Assembly (NCBI GenBank): GCA_051000815.1
Contig: JBPCNX010000025.1
Span: forward strand, 1 to 64,000
Direction: 5' to 3'
From: PSRF01 sp051000815
GTDB lineage: Bacteria; Acidobacteriota; Blastocatellia; Pyrinomonadales; Pyrinomonadaceae
DNA: 64,000 nt
Part shown: piece by piece, positions 42,637 to 52,194 of the stretch
How the letters are laid out: the number at the start of each line of letters is the position of its first letter
Position numbering within the stretch: the first letter of the stretch is position 1
Program-made: the position numbers and the translations under genes
Notes under the pieces: model-generated
Database searches by the model: none
Told to the model about the DNA's origin: nothing
What the model saw: the letters and a program-made list of their open reading frames with translations, nothing else

Positions 42637-43665
42637 TTAACGCGCGTAGTATCCCGGCCGCGTGCGCGCGATCAGTTCCGGGTTCAACACTTCAACCTTG
42701 ATTTCGTGCCACTTTCCATCGCGCTGCCGATCACCACGCGCCTGGTACGCAACCGTGTACAGCGTTCTCAGGTCGGCCGCCACTTCAGCATACAGTCGCG
42801 CCATTTGATCGAGGCGGTTGATCTCGGTCAAACGACCACCCGTGCGATTGGCCACACTCTGTAAACGTGTGCGCGCCGCCGAATAAATGCCCGTGATGTC
42901 AGGACCGGGAATCGGCAAGCGTTTTGGATCGCCTGACGGTAACGCGAGGGGAAAGATTGTTACGCCCAGTCGATCGGCGGCATTCAGAACTGCATTCAAT
43001 GAAGGGCTCGCTTCCGGCTTAACCGCCTTGAGGGCTTCTTCGTCTGTTTGGGCTTTGGCAACAGCTTTTCTATCGACGTTACGCATCTGCGTATCGAGGC
43101 CATCTGTAAGCACCACTATCGCCTTGCGTCGCTTGTGCTCCTGCTCCAATTCCTTCAGCGCGAACTTGAGTGCTTCGTATAAATACGTTTCGCCAGCACC
43201 ATCAGCGATGTCGATCGCATAGGCCGTGTCTTTTCGAGTTTCACCGAAACCGGAGAGACGTTTCACTTTGGCATTGAACTGAACTACCGCAACTCGATCT
43301 TGCGGAGCGAGTGCATCCAGAAAGCGGGTGGAGGCCAGTTTCAGTTGCTGCCGGAAACCGAGCGTCGACCCCGACATGTCAAGCAGCAACACCAAACTGA
43401 ACGGCGCGTTCGTCGGCTCAAATTGTAAGATCGACTGCTTCACTCCGTCTTCGTAGATCGAAAAATCGTTTCGCGAAAGAGAGGTAACAGCACGTCCACG
43501 GCTGTCTACAACACCGACATTGAGTTGTACGAGAGAAGTGTCAATGGTTACGACGTCATCTGTTTCCTGCGCGCTGACTGCGACGCTGCTACCAAACAGT
43601 AGTAACAAACATAGAGTGGCAAGCAGGGTTCTGATCGGGATTGAAGATATTCGTAGATGCTTCAT
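42637..43665 (-). CDS. VWFA-domain protein of the acidobacterial type
   Basis: 342 residues from Met 43665; the frame extends 15 codons upstream, but the signal peptide (MKHLRISSIPIRT... up to VSAQ) starts here and AGGAAA precedes it. The mature part begins with FSIYEDGVKQSI and a beta segment, followed by a von Willebrand A domain: LLDMSGS (MIDAS DxSxS), the QDRVAVVQFN strand, and the late VVLTDGLDT. A C-terminal tail (VAYQARGDRQRDGKWHEIKV) matches the acidobacterial VWFA-related family. Secreted or periplasmic, likely for adhesion or protein contact; the partner is unknown. Confidence 0.9.
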   Translation of the reverse strand: MKHLRISSIPIRTLLATLCLLLLFGSSVAVSAQETDDVVTIDTSLVQLNVGVVDSRGRAVTSLSRNDFSIYEDGVKQSILQFEPTNAPFSLVLLLDMSGSTLGFRQQLKLASTRFLDALAPQDRVAVVQFNAKVKRLSGFGETRKDTAYAIDIADGAGETYLYEALKFALKELEQEHKRRKAIVVLTDGLDTQMRNVDRKAVAKAQTDEEALKAVKPEASPSLNAVLNAADRLGVTIFPLALPSGDPKRLPIPGPDITGIYSAARTRLQSVANRTGGRLTEINRLDQMARLYAEVAADLRTLYTVAYQARGDRQRDGKWHEIKVEVLNPELIARTRPGYYAR

Positions 43666-43942
43666 CGAGAAATTTCCTGGGACTTTAAGGGAGTATGCCT
43701 GTGCGGTCAAAGTCTTTGCAAACCCGCTTTCATGACTTTGTACTTGCTAACTTCGGACGCAAAAAGGCGCCGTTCAGTTGCTTTCAACTACAGAAAGGCC
43801 TTGCCACGAGTCTTTCATGACCAAGATGTCACACCTTGGAGGAGGCATTAGCCGACTTTGGTGCGAACCCGAATATAATGTCGTTCGCGGATGCGATGCA
43901 AAAACCGCGAGGACCTTACGTAGCCTCCCAAAGTTTCTCACG

Positions 43943-44377
43943 ATGCACCGACCAAACTTCTGTTCTGAGTGTGGAACGAAAATCATTCGTCTTCACTGGC
44001 ATCCCTGGACCAGCCGGCGCTTTTGCGACAGTTGCTCGAGACGGTTGCGGAAGGAACGTCTAACACTTCCCCTGGTTATGGCGATCCTGTTTTTCATGCT
44101 GGGGTGGGTAACAGGTCGCGCGATGCGTCCGGCTCCGCCGCCGCTGATTATCCAGCGGAGCGCGAATTCGCCGCTCTTCGAGTCTCAGCAAGGCGTCTCA
44201 TTAACAGATGGCGGCAAGGTTCAATCACCGCCTGCCGAAGAGGTGGTTTACATTTGTGGCGCACGGACCAAAAAGGGAACGCCCTGCTCGAGGCGTATTC
44301 ATCAGCCAACTCGCTGCTGGCAACACAAAGGCGCTAAGGCGATGTTGCCGCCGGAGAAATTGGTGATTAAGGAATGA
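43943..44377 (+). CDS. zinc-ribbon membrane protein, unknown
   Basis: 144 residues from Met 43943; upstream in-frame Mets would add an unlikely N terminus. FCSEC and FCDSC form a Cys4 zinc ribbon (residues 7-32), followed by one transmembrane helix (about 45-64) and a Cys/His motif near the C terminus (YICGARTKKGTPC ... RCWQHKG). The second motif could bind another zinc. No known function; the start is uncertain and there is no clear ribosome site. Confidence 0.55.
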   Translation: MHRPNFCSECGTKIIRLHWHPWTSRRFCDSCSRRLRKERLTLPLVMAILFFMLGWVTGRAMRPAPPPLIIQRSANSPLFESQQGVSLTDGGKVQSPPAEEVVYICGARTKKGTPCSRRIHQPTRCWQHKGAKAMLPPEKLVIKE

Positions 44378-44486
44378 CTTTGTCGTTTACCTGCAACCTG
44401 GCCAGCCAGGTTCGGGAAGCCGATTCAGAACCGTTTGCCGTGTCCCGCTCTGATGCTACGATTCATCAGAAGTGGAGGTAAGAACA

Positions 44487-45095
44487 ATGCAGTCGCTAGA
44501 CACAGCTCCAAACGTCAGCTTCTCACCATTGCTGCATCGCTACACGCTCGAAGAGTTTTTCACTCTTCCTGATCCCGATGATCGTTCTCACTACGAGTTA
44601 ATCGGAGGATTTCTTTTCATGTGCCCACCACCTGATCCGCCTCACGGGTTAATAGATTCGCGTTTGAACAAATCGCTTGTGCAGTTCCTGTTGGCTCATG
44701 AAATTCCGGGGGAGGCTCATCATCCCCGCGAGCCGATCTACACAGACCTTCATGCGGGCATATATCTCGAACCTGACATGATGTTTGTCTCCGAAGAGCT
44801 CGGTAAGCGCATGGGTAGGAAGCGAACTTCAGCGGATATCGTGTTTGAATATCTTTCCGTAAGTAATGCTGTCTACGATCGCACTACCAAGGCCCACACT
44901 TATCTCGCACTGGGCGTTCGCGAATTGTGGCTAATAGATCCATCAGTGAGCACAATCGAAGTTCGTCATGCCAGCGAGCATAAAGGGAAGCCGGCGTGGG
45001 AAACCTGGCGCTACTCTGACGGTGACTGGGCGGAGTCGAGAGTGCTGAGCGGCTGGCGGGTTTCGGTTTCAGAACTCTTCGAAAGCTTGATCTGA
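44487..45095 (+). CDS. Uma2-family putative restriction endonuclease-fold protein
   Basis: 202 residues from ATG 44487, with GGAGGT seven bases before. The Uma2 pattern is present: YTLEEFFTLPD, YELIGGFLFM, YLEPDMMFVSEE, VFEYLSVSNAVYDRTTK (PD-(D/E)xK-like acids) and GVRELWLIDP. The family is abundant in cyanobacteria and Acidobacteriota and is suspected to be mobile or nucleolytic; experiments are few. It stands alone and ends before a degraded gene fragment. Confidence 0.88.
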   Translation: MQSLDTAPNVSFSPLLHRYTLEEFFTLPDPDDRSHYELIGGFLFMCPPPDPPHGLIDSRLNKSLVQFLLAHEIPGEAHHPREPIYTDLHAGIYLEPDMMFVSEELGKRMGRKRTSADIVFEYLSVSNAVYDRTTKAHTYLALGVRELWLIDPSVSTIEVRHASEHKGKPAWETWRYSDGDWAESRVLSGWRVSVSELFESLI

Positions 45096-45327
45096 GTCTT
45101 CATTTTCTCATTCCCCAACGACGCCCCCACCAGCGTGTTCCGATTGATGGATTAATGAGGGAGATCCTTTGGATGAAGGGTCCTTCGACGATAATCAGCA
45201 AGAATGAAGGATAAGTATCAGGTCGTTCCTCACGCCGCAACCACGAAGAAACCCGCGAAAGCGTCAGTCTCGGCCGCCGAATTCCCTCGCCGGTAGAAGA
45301 CAATTTCTGAATGGAGAAAGAAGCGCC

Positions 45328-45446
45328 TTGCCCAGCTTCGCACCAAAGGTTCGGGTTGAAGTTTACGTCCCGATTCGCTACGAGCCCGCCTACCAGGATA
45401 CGCTGTCCTGGCTCATCGAAGAATTACAGAATTGCGCGGAGGTTGT
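45328..45446 (+). pseudogene. degraded N-terminal fragment of an unidentified protein
   Basis: From TTG 45328 the frame reads PSFAPKVRVEVYVPIRYEP and on to LIEELQ, a protein-like stretch with good amphipathic pattern. After ELQ the sense continues only in another frame as LRGGC (45432-45446), then meets the stop of the S41 gene on the other strand. This suggests a frameshifted stub truncated at the 3' side. The surrounding 45096-45327 holds no identifiable gene. I cannot name the family with certainty. Confidence 0.45.
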
Positions 45447-48400
45447 TACCTTATCGTCTTCACTGGTCCGGGTGGCTTGGGCGACAACTTCACAGGCGCC
45501 TTTAGTCGCGCCATCACTTCGGCGATGCCGCGTTCAAGTTGTGGATCCTTGCCTTCCAGCACAAGCTTCGGATCGTTGTCCACTTCGATATCCGGATCGA
45601 CGCCATAGCCTTCGATAATAAATTCACCCTTCGTATTCGCCAGGCCGGATTCGGGGACCGAGATCCCGCCCCCGTCGATCAATGGTCCGCGACCACTGAT
45701 GCCGACAACGCCGCCCCACGAACGCTTGCCGATCAAAGGCCCCAGCCCGGCTTCACGAAACATCGCCGGAAAGATGTCGCCGTCAGAAGCGGAATTACCA
45801 TCAAGCAACGCGACCATCGGTCCAATAAACACTGCATCCGGGTAGGTGTTGGCTTCATCCGACGTGCGCGAGTAGTTAAGCGCCAGCAGCTTGCGACGTA
45901 GGCGCTCGATCAGCATCCGCGAAACATTACCGCCGCCATTCGCGCGCACATCTACAACCAGCCCTTCCTTGCGAATCTGCGGGTAGTACCACTTGATAAA
46001 CTCGCGGATACCCGCCGCTCCCATGTCGGGAATATGAATGTAGCCAACGCGTCCGTTTGTGGCTTCAGACACTTTGCGCCGGTTGCCATCGATCCAGTCG
46101 AGATAAATCAAATTGCTCTCGTCGGTGATCGGCCGGTAGGACACATGGCGCGCGCCGTCAATTGTTGGCCGGGTATTGAGTGTCAGTTGCACCGGATTAT
46201 CGCCCTTGTTACGCAACAGCCGGTAAGGGTCGTCATTGCCTTTCAGTTCTTCGCCATCAATGGCCAGGACGTAGTCACCGACACTCGCATTGACCCCTAT
46301 CTCCCGGAGTGGCGAGCGGTAAATGTCTTCCTCGTTTTCTCCGGCGAAGATTTTCGCAATACGATAACGTCCTGATTTCTTGTCGAGCTCGAAGCGGGCG
46401 CCCGGCAGGCCATAACGCGGGCGCGACGGAATTTGAAAGTCACCACCTTCCACATATGCGTGCTGCACAGTCAGTTCGGAAACCATCTCACTGATCACGT
46501 AGTTGAGATCCGAACGATGAGCCACATACTGCAACAGCGGTTTGTATTGTTCGCGCAATGCCACCCAGTCGTAACCATGCATATTGGAAACGTAGAACCA
46601 GTCACGATAGCGCCTCCAGACTTCATGAAAAATCTGGTTCCATTCTTCAGTAGGCACTCGGTCGACTACCAGTCCTGCAGTCGAGATCGTCTTCTTGGAT
46701 TTGTCGCCCTGGGGCGTGGCGTCGTAGATATTGTAGGAGGGACCCTGCACGACCAGGATCTTTGAGCCGTCTTCAGAAAGTGAGAAGCCCCTGACGTCTT
46801 CTGCGAGCGTGGTCTCCTTACGATCTTTCAGCGAATAGATCTTTAGTACAGTCGGTCGATCTCCCGCTCGCCCGTAATAGAACGCCGGGCCGATGCCGTA
46901 CAAGAGGTGCCCGGTCTTGGCTGAAAGTCCCCCATAGTTTTCCGCACCTACCGGCACACGAGAAACTCGATTCTGAATCCGATCAAAATCTATGACCATT
47001 GTAGCGGGCGGCTTGGCAGCAGCGTCTTTGGGATCAGGCGAAGCTGCCGGCGATGGTTTTTCAGCCTCCTGCGTCGGTTCTTTATTTATTTCCCGATTGA
47101 GGTCTTTCCCCGGCTCCTTCGGTTCGATCCCGGGCGGAGTGCCTTTTGGCTTAGGCGTTTCATCAGGTTTGGCAATGGAAATTTCATCGCTCTCCGGTGG
47201 AAAGGGATGCTTTACATCCTTGCGGAGGGCCATCGCATAAATGTAGGCGTCGCGATTGGTAGCGTAGTTAAACTCTATCTGGGAAATTTGGGGCGCGAAT
47301 TCCCGGTCGCTTAAGAAGTAGAGATAGTTGCCCTGAGGATCCCAGGCAGGGCCGTAAGCATTGAACATGTCATCCGTAACACGGCTGACTTTTCCATCCG
47401 CCACATTCCAGACGTAGACAGAGGAGAAACCATTTCCCGAAACGGCCATGCTGAAAGCGAGATAGCTTCCCCGCGGCGACCAGGTGTAGTCGCGGATCTG
47501 TCCGCGAGGTGAGTCGGCGATTTCGACCATCTTGCGATCGGCAAGCGTGACGATGTAAACCTTTCCGTCCTTATCACCAAAGGCGATCCGCTTACCATCG
47601 GGGGCCCACTCCGGCTGGTAACGCATGGCGCTGCCGCCGCGAGTGATTTGTTCCGGTGCCTTCAAGCCATCCTGGGGAACGAGATACAACTCCTCTTCAC
47701 CGGTGAGATCTGAGATGAATGCGATCCGAGATCCATCCGGTGACCAGCTGGGCCACTTGTCATGCGCTCCCGATGAATGAGTCAGGTTCCGAGTCGGTCC
47801 CTTTTCGATTGGCGCGCTGAAAATATCACCACGTGCGGAGAATACGGCCCGTTCACCCTTGGGACTGAGGTTTACTGATTCGATCTGGCCGGAAGCCGGA
47901 ACGCGGCTCGGTCGCCGCGCAAGACCGTCATCGGGCACGTTGATCGAAATTGCAGAGCTGCGCCGGCTCTTCGTGTCGAGGATCTGCAGTTCGCCATTGA
48001 GCTCATAAATAATCCGTTCGCCGTTGTCGGAGCTGGGCCAGCGCACATCCCATACTTTGTTGGTGGTTATCTGCGTCGTCTTACCGGTCGGAACGTCATA
48101 GGCGTAGAGGTTGAAGTGTCCTTCACGGTCGGAGTTGAAGTAGATGGTATCGCCCATCCAAATCGGATCGCGCGTGGCGCGCGGCCCTTCAGTGATGCGT
48201 TTCGTGGCAAAGCTTTTCAGATCGAAGATATAAAGGCTATTGGCCTGACCACCCCCGTAACGTTTCTCCGGGCGGAAGTCTCGCGACTGTGGCGAGTAGA
48301 CCATCTGTGACGAGTCAGGCGAAAAATCTCCTGAGCCGGCCTGGGGCATCGGCAGCGGATCACTCGAACCGCCATCGACGGAGACAGAGTAGAGTCTCGC

Positions 48401-48859
48401 GATCGGCAACGCCCACGAGTCCTGTTGCGACTTAAAGAAGATCCTTTTGCCGTCGCTGGACCAACCGTAAACCTGATTGTCCCAGCCCCACCGCGGCGTC
48501 AATGGTCCCCGCGCGGGATAGAAGGTCATTTGCCGCGGCACGCCGCCAGCCGAGGGCATAACATAAACCTGCTCATCTCCGTCATATTGTCCGGTAAAGG
48601 CGATCCATTTTCCGTCCGGAGAAAACTTCGCAAACACTTCCATGCCGGGATGAGCTGTAAGCCGAATTGCCGAACCGCCACTTACCGGCGCCGTCCAAAG
48701 ATCGCCCGCGTAAGTAAACGCCACCCGGTCGCCGTAAACATCAGGGAAGCGCAGTAATTTGGTTTGCGAGTAAGCGCTTGTTGAGATAAGTAGTAGGGCG
48801 CTGAGCAAAACGGCGATTTTGGATAGGCAAACGAAGAGAGTTTTTTTCAAGAAATGCAT
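45446..48859 (-). CDS. tricorn-like S41 family protease with beta-propeller
   Basis: This is a very large exported protease of about 1137 residues. Met 48859 starts a clear signal peptide (MHFLKKTLFV to AYSQ); an earlier TTG at 48892 would add 11 residues, and AGGAGG sits immediately against the ATG, so the start is not settled. The N-terminal half has TolB/PD40-type propeller repeats (SPDGKWIAFTG, SPDGSRIAFIS and similar). A Pro/Lys/Glu linker (about 600-650) leads to the tricorn core, a PDZ-like domain, and the protease site with Ser in NSASDGDIF. It probably digests peptides in the periplasm. It follows three amidohydrolase-like genes on the same strand. Confidence 0.93.
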   Translation of the reverse strand: MHFLKKTLFVCLSKIAVLLSALLLISTSAYSQTKLLRFPDVYGDRVAFTYAGDLWTAPVSGGSAIRLTAHPGMEVFAKFSPDGKWIAFTGQYDGDEQVYVMPSAGGVPRQMTFYPARGPLTPRWGWDNQVYGWSSDGKRIFFKSQQDSWALPIARLYSVSVDGGSSDPLPMPQAGSGDFSPDSSQMVYSPQSRDFRPEKRYGGGQANSLYIFDLKSFATKRITEGPRATRDPIWMGDTIYFNSDREGHFNLYAYDVPTGKTTQITTNKVWDVRWPSSDNGERIIYELNGELQILDTKSRRSSAISINVPDDGLARRPSRVPASGQIESVNLSPKGERAVFSARGDIFSAPIEKGPTRNLTHSSGAHDKWPSWSPDGSRIAFISDLTGEEELYLVPQDGLKAPEQITRGGSAMRYQPEWAPDGKRIAFGDKDGKVYIVTLADRKMVEIADSPRGQIRDYTWSPRGSYLAFSMAVSGNGFSSVYVWNVADGKVSRVTDDMFNAYGPAWDPQGNYLYFLSDREFAPQISQIEFNYATNRDAYIYAMALRKDVKHPFPPESDEISIAKPDETPKPKGTPPGIEPKEPGKDLNREINKEPTQEAEKPSPAASPDPKDAAAKPPATMVIDFDRIQNRVSRVPVGAENYGGLSAKTGHLLYGIGPAFYYGRAGDRPTVLKIYSLKDRKETTLAEDVRGFSLSEDGSKILVVQGPSYNIYDATPQGDKSKKTISTAGLVVDRVPTEEWNQIFHEVWRRYRDWFYVSNMHGYDWVALREQYKPLLQYVAHRSDLNYVISEMVSELTVQHAYVEGGDFQIPSRPRYGLPGARFELDKKSGRYRIAKIFAGENEEDIYRSPLREIGVNASVGDYVLAIDGEELKGNDDPYRLLRNKGDNPVQLTLNTRPTIDGARHVSYRPITDESNLIYLDWIDGNRRKVSEATNGRVGYIHIPDMGAAGIREFIKWYYPQIRKEGLVVDVRANGGGNVSRMLIERLRRKLLALNYSRTSDEANTYPDAVFIGPMVALLDGNSASDGDIFPAMFREAGLGPLIGKRSWGGVVGISGRGPLIDGGGISVPESGLANTKGEFIIEGYGVDPDIEVDNDPKLVLEGKDPQLERGIAEVMARLKAPVKLSPKPPGPVKTIR

Positions 48860-48981
48860 CCTCCTCTGAGACTCATAAACTTCCTCTGACAAACCGCAAG
48901 AAGCGCCATAGGCGCGCTTGCCCCCTGGCTACCATCTTCCGCGCGTACGGCGCGCACATCGAGTTGCGAACACCTTGTCAG

Positions 48982-50550
48982 CTATCTGCGATTCTTGAAT
49001 GCGTCATTTAGATCTGTATGCCGGCTGTTCAACGGAATCTGACGCCCGTCGATAAAAAGCTGGCGTACGTGCGTTCTCGTTTCCAACAGATCTCCGTCTG
49101 TGACGACCAGATTTGCGATTTTACCGACCTCAATAGATCCCAAACGGTCTGCAACATTCAGAATTTGCGCCGGATAAAGCGTGACGGATTTCAGCGCCTC
49201 GCCTTTCGGTAAACCGAAGGCTGCGGCCATACCAGCATAATAGGGAAGATTGCGAGCATTGGCGCCGTTGTCGCCACTGGAGATGCAGAACGTCACCCCC
49301 GCCTTCTGTAACTTCGCAGCACTCTCATAAAGTGTGTCGTAGAAATCATCTTCGCGTATCGGCAAGTCCAGGATGCTGGTCAGGATAACTGGAACGTTCT
49401 TCTCTTTGAGCAAACCAGCGATCTTCCAGGCATCGTCACCGCCAAGAATGATCGGTTTCAGTTTCATCTCTTCCGCGAAATTGATTGCGCCACGGATTTC
49501 GCTTTCGCGAGCAGCGCGGAAGATTACCGGACGCTCGCCGCGAACATAGGGAACGAGAGCTTCGAGTACGAGGTTTTTATCCGGTCGCGGAAGTTTTGGG
49601 TCCCTGGCGTAAGCATCCTGAGCCCGGCCATAAGTTTCCGCGTCGCGCAACAAGTCTCGAATTTTTTCAAGCTGGCGATTCGCCGTCGCCAGGGCCTCGG
49701 TGAAACTGACTTGCAGTTGCGTAGAGAAACCGCCGCCAGTCGTTGCTCGGGGATAATTGATCACGAGGGTGGCATCGGGTACCAACGCCATCTCCGCTGG
49801 AGTTGTTCCCACAAGATTCAGCAGCACGCTCTGACCGGAGATCAAACCCCCCGAAGGAAGCGCAAGGGCGTTTGTGATGCCGTCAACGCGGGTTACCGCA
49901 ATGTGGGCGCTGTGCGGATTTATCGCGATAATTGCCCTGGCGTTTGGATTGAGTTCTCCGACTTCGCCAGTATCCACGGTGCCTGGTGCCCCTTGTCCCA
50001 CTTCGACCAATCCCATCTGAGTGCCGGCATCAATCATTCCCGGATAAACGGAAAGACCGCGCGCTTCGATTGTTTGTGCTCCCGCCGGAACATCCACATT
50101 TATTCCGACAGCAGCAATCTTGCCGTCGCGAATCACGATCGTGCCGTTTTCGATATCGGCCCCGGATACGGTAACGATGCGCGCGTTACGAATTGCATAA
50201 GTGGCGCGTGGCGGAGTGACGCCGTTCTGCGAAGTCGGGTTACCAATCTGTTGCGCGAAGATTGACGATACGCCTAACAGAATCGAAACAATCAAGCAGA
50301 ACGGCTTAGCCGCCCCCCGGTACGGAAAGGCTCCAGCTTTCCGCAGGCTGGTTTTGATTGATGAAGAGGAAGCTCCGACTCGTGGCCCGAAGCGCAGCCT
50401 CGTTATTATTGCCGATGATTGACGGAAAGGCGGAGCCTTTCCGCACTGGGGGGCGGCAAAGCCGCGGGTGATCGAAAAGAAATTCTTCGCGTGTGAAGTC
50501 ACCGTGTCTCCCCGTCTCCTCATCTCCCCATCTCGAAGTTTTCTGCTCAT
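48982..50550 (-). CDS. amidohydrolase-like protein with lost metal motif and repeat-derived N terminus
   Basis: 522 codons as an open frame. The family-like part begins at about 50295, where a TTG would start the hydrophobic signal LIVSILLGVSSIFAQQ; the preceding 85 codons run through an octamer array and a MITE-like element and do not look like a protein. ATG 50550 overlaps the upstream stop as ATGA, so coupled initiation there cannot be excluded. The fold is a composite amidohydrolase (YAIRNARIVTVSG, IVIRDGKIAAVG, a TIM barrel, GSIEVGKIANLVV), but the usual HxH metal motif after YPGMID is replaced by AGTQMG, so catalysis is doubtful. It is the last of three such genes before the tricorn-like protease. 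Confidence 0.85.
   Translation of the reverse strand: MSRKLRDGEMRRRGDTVTSHAKNFFSITRGFAAPQCGKAPPFRQSSAIITRLRFGPRVGASSSSIKTSLRKAGAFPYRGAAKPFCLIVSILLGVSSIFAQQIGNPTSQNGVTPPRATYAIRNARIVTVSGADIENGTIVIRDGKIAAVGINVDVPAGAQTIEARGLSVYPGMIDAGTQMGLVEVGQGAPGTVDTGEVGELNPNARAIIAINPHSAHIAVTRVDGITNALALPSGGLISGQSVLLNLVGTTPAEMALVPDATLVINYPRATTGGGFSTQLQVSFTEALATANRQLEKIRDLLRDAETYGRAQDAYARDPKLPRPDKNLVLEALVPYVRGERPVIFRAARESEIRGAINFAEEMKLKPIILGGDDAWKIAGLLKEKNVPVILTSILDLPIREDDFYDTLYESAAKLQKAGVTFCISSGDNGANARNLPYYAGMAAAFGLPKGEALKSVTLYPAQILNVADRLGSIEVGKIANLVVTDGDLLETRTHVRQLFIDGRQIPLNSRHTDLNDAFKNRR
50302..50464. repeat. MITE-like inverted element in amidohydrolase 5' end
   Basis: The 42-base arms at 50302-50343 and 50423-50464 are reverse complements at 37 of 42 positions, each containing a GGAAAGGC...GCTTTCC-type palindrome and CGGCTTWGCCGCC. 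They enclose 79 bases. The element starts a few bases from the probable true start of the amidohydrolase gene. Its outer motif CGGCTTTGCCGCC also occurs at about 22900. Confidence 0.85.
50506..50537. repeat. octamer tandem array
   Basis: Four 8-base units GTCTCCCC, GTCTCCTC, ATCTCCCC, ATCTCGAA lie between the MITE-like element and the overlap with the upstream gene. They encode the odd MRRRGDT-type N terminus on the minus strand. Confidence 0.65.
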
Positions 50551-51974
50551 GGCTGCTCGACCTCTTCTTCCCCCAGGTCATCGTCGGCATTGGTGGGGCG
50601 ACGACGCCGAGGCACCTGCGGCGAGGTGCCTCCTGGCGGTGGGCGATTCGGTTCAGCAGCTTCGAGAAGCGCACGCTCCTTCAGAACCTCGGGACGCTTC
50701 GCCAGGTCTTGTTGCCGATCAAAAAAGACTTCACCGTCAACAAGCGTCGTTTCCACGCGCGCGTAGACACTTAGCGGATGGCCATTCCAAATTGCCAGGT
50801 CCGCATCCTTGCCGACTTCGATCGAACCTACGCGATCCTGAATGCCGAGCTGAAAGGCAGGATTCCAGGTGATTAGTTTAAGAGTTTGTTCTTCGCTCAG
50901 ATCGCCATAACGCATTGCTTTCGCGGCTTCGATATTCAGTCGCCGCACGCGTTCATCAGAATCGGAGTTCATCGATACATTGACGCCAGCCCGGGTCATG
51001 ATCGCCGCGTTGTAAGGGATCGCGTCGTAGGCTTCGATCTTGTAAGCCCAGTTGTCGGCGAAAATCGAAGCGCCCGCACCGTGCTGCGCGATCTCCTTCG
51101 CTACCTTGTAGCCCTCGAGCGTGTGCTGGAACGTTTTGATCTTAAAACCAAAATCGTTCGCGAGATTAATCAGCATCAGAATTTCGTCGGCGCGATAGCA
51201 GTGAGCGTGAACGAAACGTTTGCCTTCCAGGACTTCGACCAGGGGGTCGAGTTGTATATCGCGACGCGGCGCTACCAGGTTCTTACTACCGCGCGAGACA
51301 CTACTGCGATACTCATCCCAACTCTTTTTGTAGTCACGGGCGCGCGTGAAAGCTTCGCGAATAACCTCCTCGACTCCCATGCGCGTGAGCGGGTAGCGAC
51401 GCTGCTGTCCTGGTTGCGGTTGAGAGTTTGACCGTTTCGGATTTTCTCCGAGGGCGAACTTGATCCCCGGCATCGCGCCCGGAAAGAGAAATTCTTCCAC
51501 CGGCCTGCCAAACTTGATCTTAACTACGGTATTTAGACCACCGATAGCGTTCGCTGAGCCATGCAAGAGATTCAGAGTCGTGACACCGCCGGCCAGCGCG
51601 CGATACAGATCGACGTCGTTAGAATTGAGAACGTCACGTGTGCGCGCCATGGAAGTTACTGAAAGCGTGCCTTCATTGATGGTGTCGAGCATTGAATGCG
51701 AATGGCAGTCAATGATGCCAGGCATAACGTATTTGTCCGTCGCGTCAATTACGCGCGCCCCTGCGGCCGCTTTCAGGTTCTTGCCGATGGCGGCGATTTT
51801 CCCCTTGCGGACCAGCAAATCGGCATCCTGTAGCGTTCCGCGCGTGATCGTGAGAACCGTGGCATTGCGGATTAACGTTTCCTGACTCGAGCTGCGGCTC
51901 TGTGCGAGCGAGTTGGGAAAGGAAACACCAGTAAGCAGCGCACACATCAGAGTATTGGTTAAGAATCTATTCAT
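50547..51974 (-). CDS. amidohydrolase family protein
   Basis: 475 residues with a signal peptide (about 1-25, SLAQ). The composite amidohydrolase has intact metal ligands: HSH at 91-93 after PGIIDC, a later HAHCYRADE segment and the SDSDERV Asp region. It most resembles imidazolonepropionase/Xaa-Pro-type exported amidohydrolases. The C terminus is Pro/Arg/Glu-rich (PPPGGTSPQVPRRRR), probably disordered. It is likely the catalytically active member of the three tandem genes; the substrate is unknown. Its stop overlaps the next ATG. Confidence 0.92.
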   Translation of the reverse strand: MNRFLTNTLMCALLTGVSFPNSLAQSRSSSQETLIRNATVLTITRGTLQDADLLVRKGKIAAIGKNLKAAAGARVIDATDKYVMPGIIDCHSHSMLDTINEGTLSVTSMARTRDVLNSNDVDLYRALAGGVTTLNLLHGSANAIGGLNTVVKIKFGRPVEEFLFPGAMPGIKFALGENPKRSNSQPQPGQQRRYPLTRMGVEEVIREAFTRARDYKKSWDEYRSSVSRGSKNLVAPRRDIQLDPLVEVLEGKRFVHAHCYRADEILMLINLANDFGFKIKTFQHTLEGYKVAKEIAQHGAGASIFADNWAYKIEAYDAIPYNAAIMTRAGVNVSMNSDSDERVRRLNIEAAKAMRYGDLSEEQTLKLITWNPAFQLGIQDRVGSIEVGKDADLAIWNGHPLSVYARVETTLVDGEVFFDRQQDLAKRPEVLKERALLEAAEPNRPPPGGTSPQVPRRRRPTNADDDLGEEEVEQP

Positions 51975-52066
51975 CGTTATTACCCTGTCAGCGTGGATCG
52001 TGACTCCGTTTGCAACTGAACCGCTTGGTGCAGTTTGTTCACAAGAGGATCGTTGTCACTCAATAA

Positions 52067-52187
52067 CAGAACCCCGACTGGTCGGGGTAGCGACCTGGTC
52101 GGTGGTGCACCATTCAAGTAAAAAAAACTAGATTTTCATTAGTCAACCGTGACGCACTGGACCCGGTCGCTACCGCTCCCGGTTCTG
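52067..52187. repeat. inverted REP pair
   Basis: Left arm 52067-52100 contains CAGAACC...GGTAGCGACCTGGTC. Right arm 52160-52187 reads as its reverse complement (CAGAACCGGGAGCGGTAGCG and on). The centre of the left arm also forms CCCCGAC-TG-GTCGGGG. It fills the 220-base gap between two amidohydrolase genes and ends near the stop of the upstream one. Confidence 0.75.
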
Positions 52188-52194
52188 ACATCTT

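Noticed and set aside
45100..45303. Minus-strand 67-codon frame between the Uma2 and S41 genes
   Set aside because: No known domain, no ribosome site and a sequence with repeated Arg/Trp/Gly at the end; not supportable as a gene.
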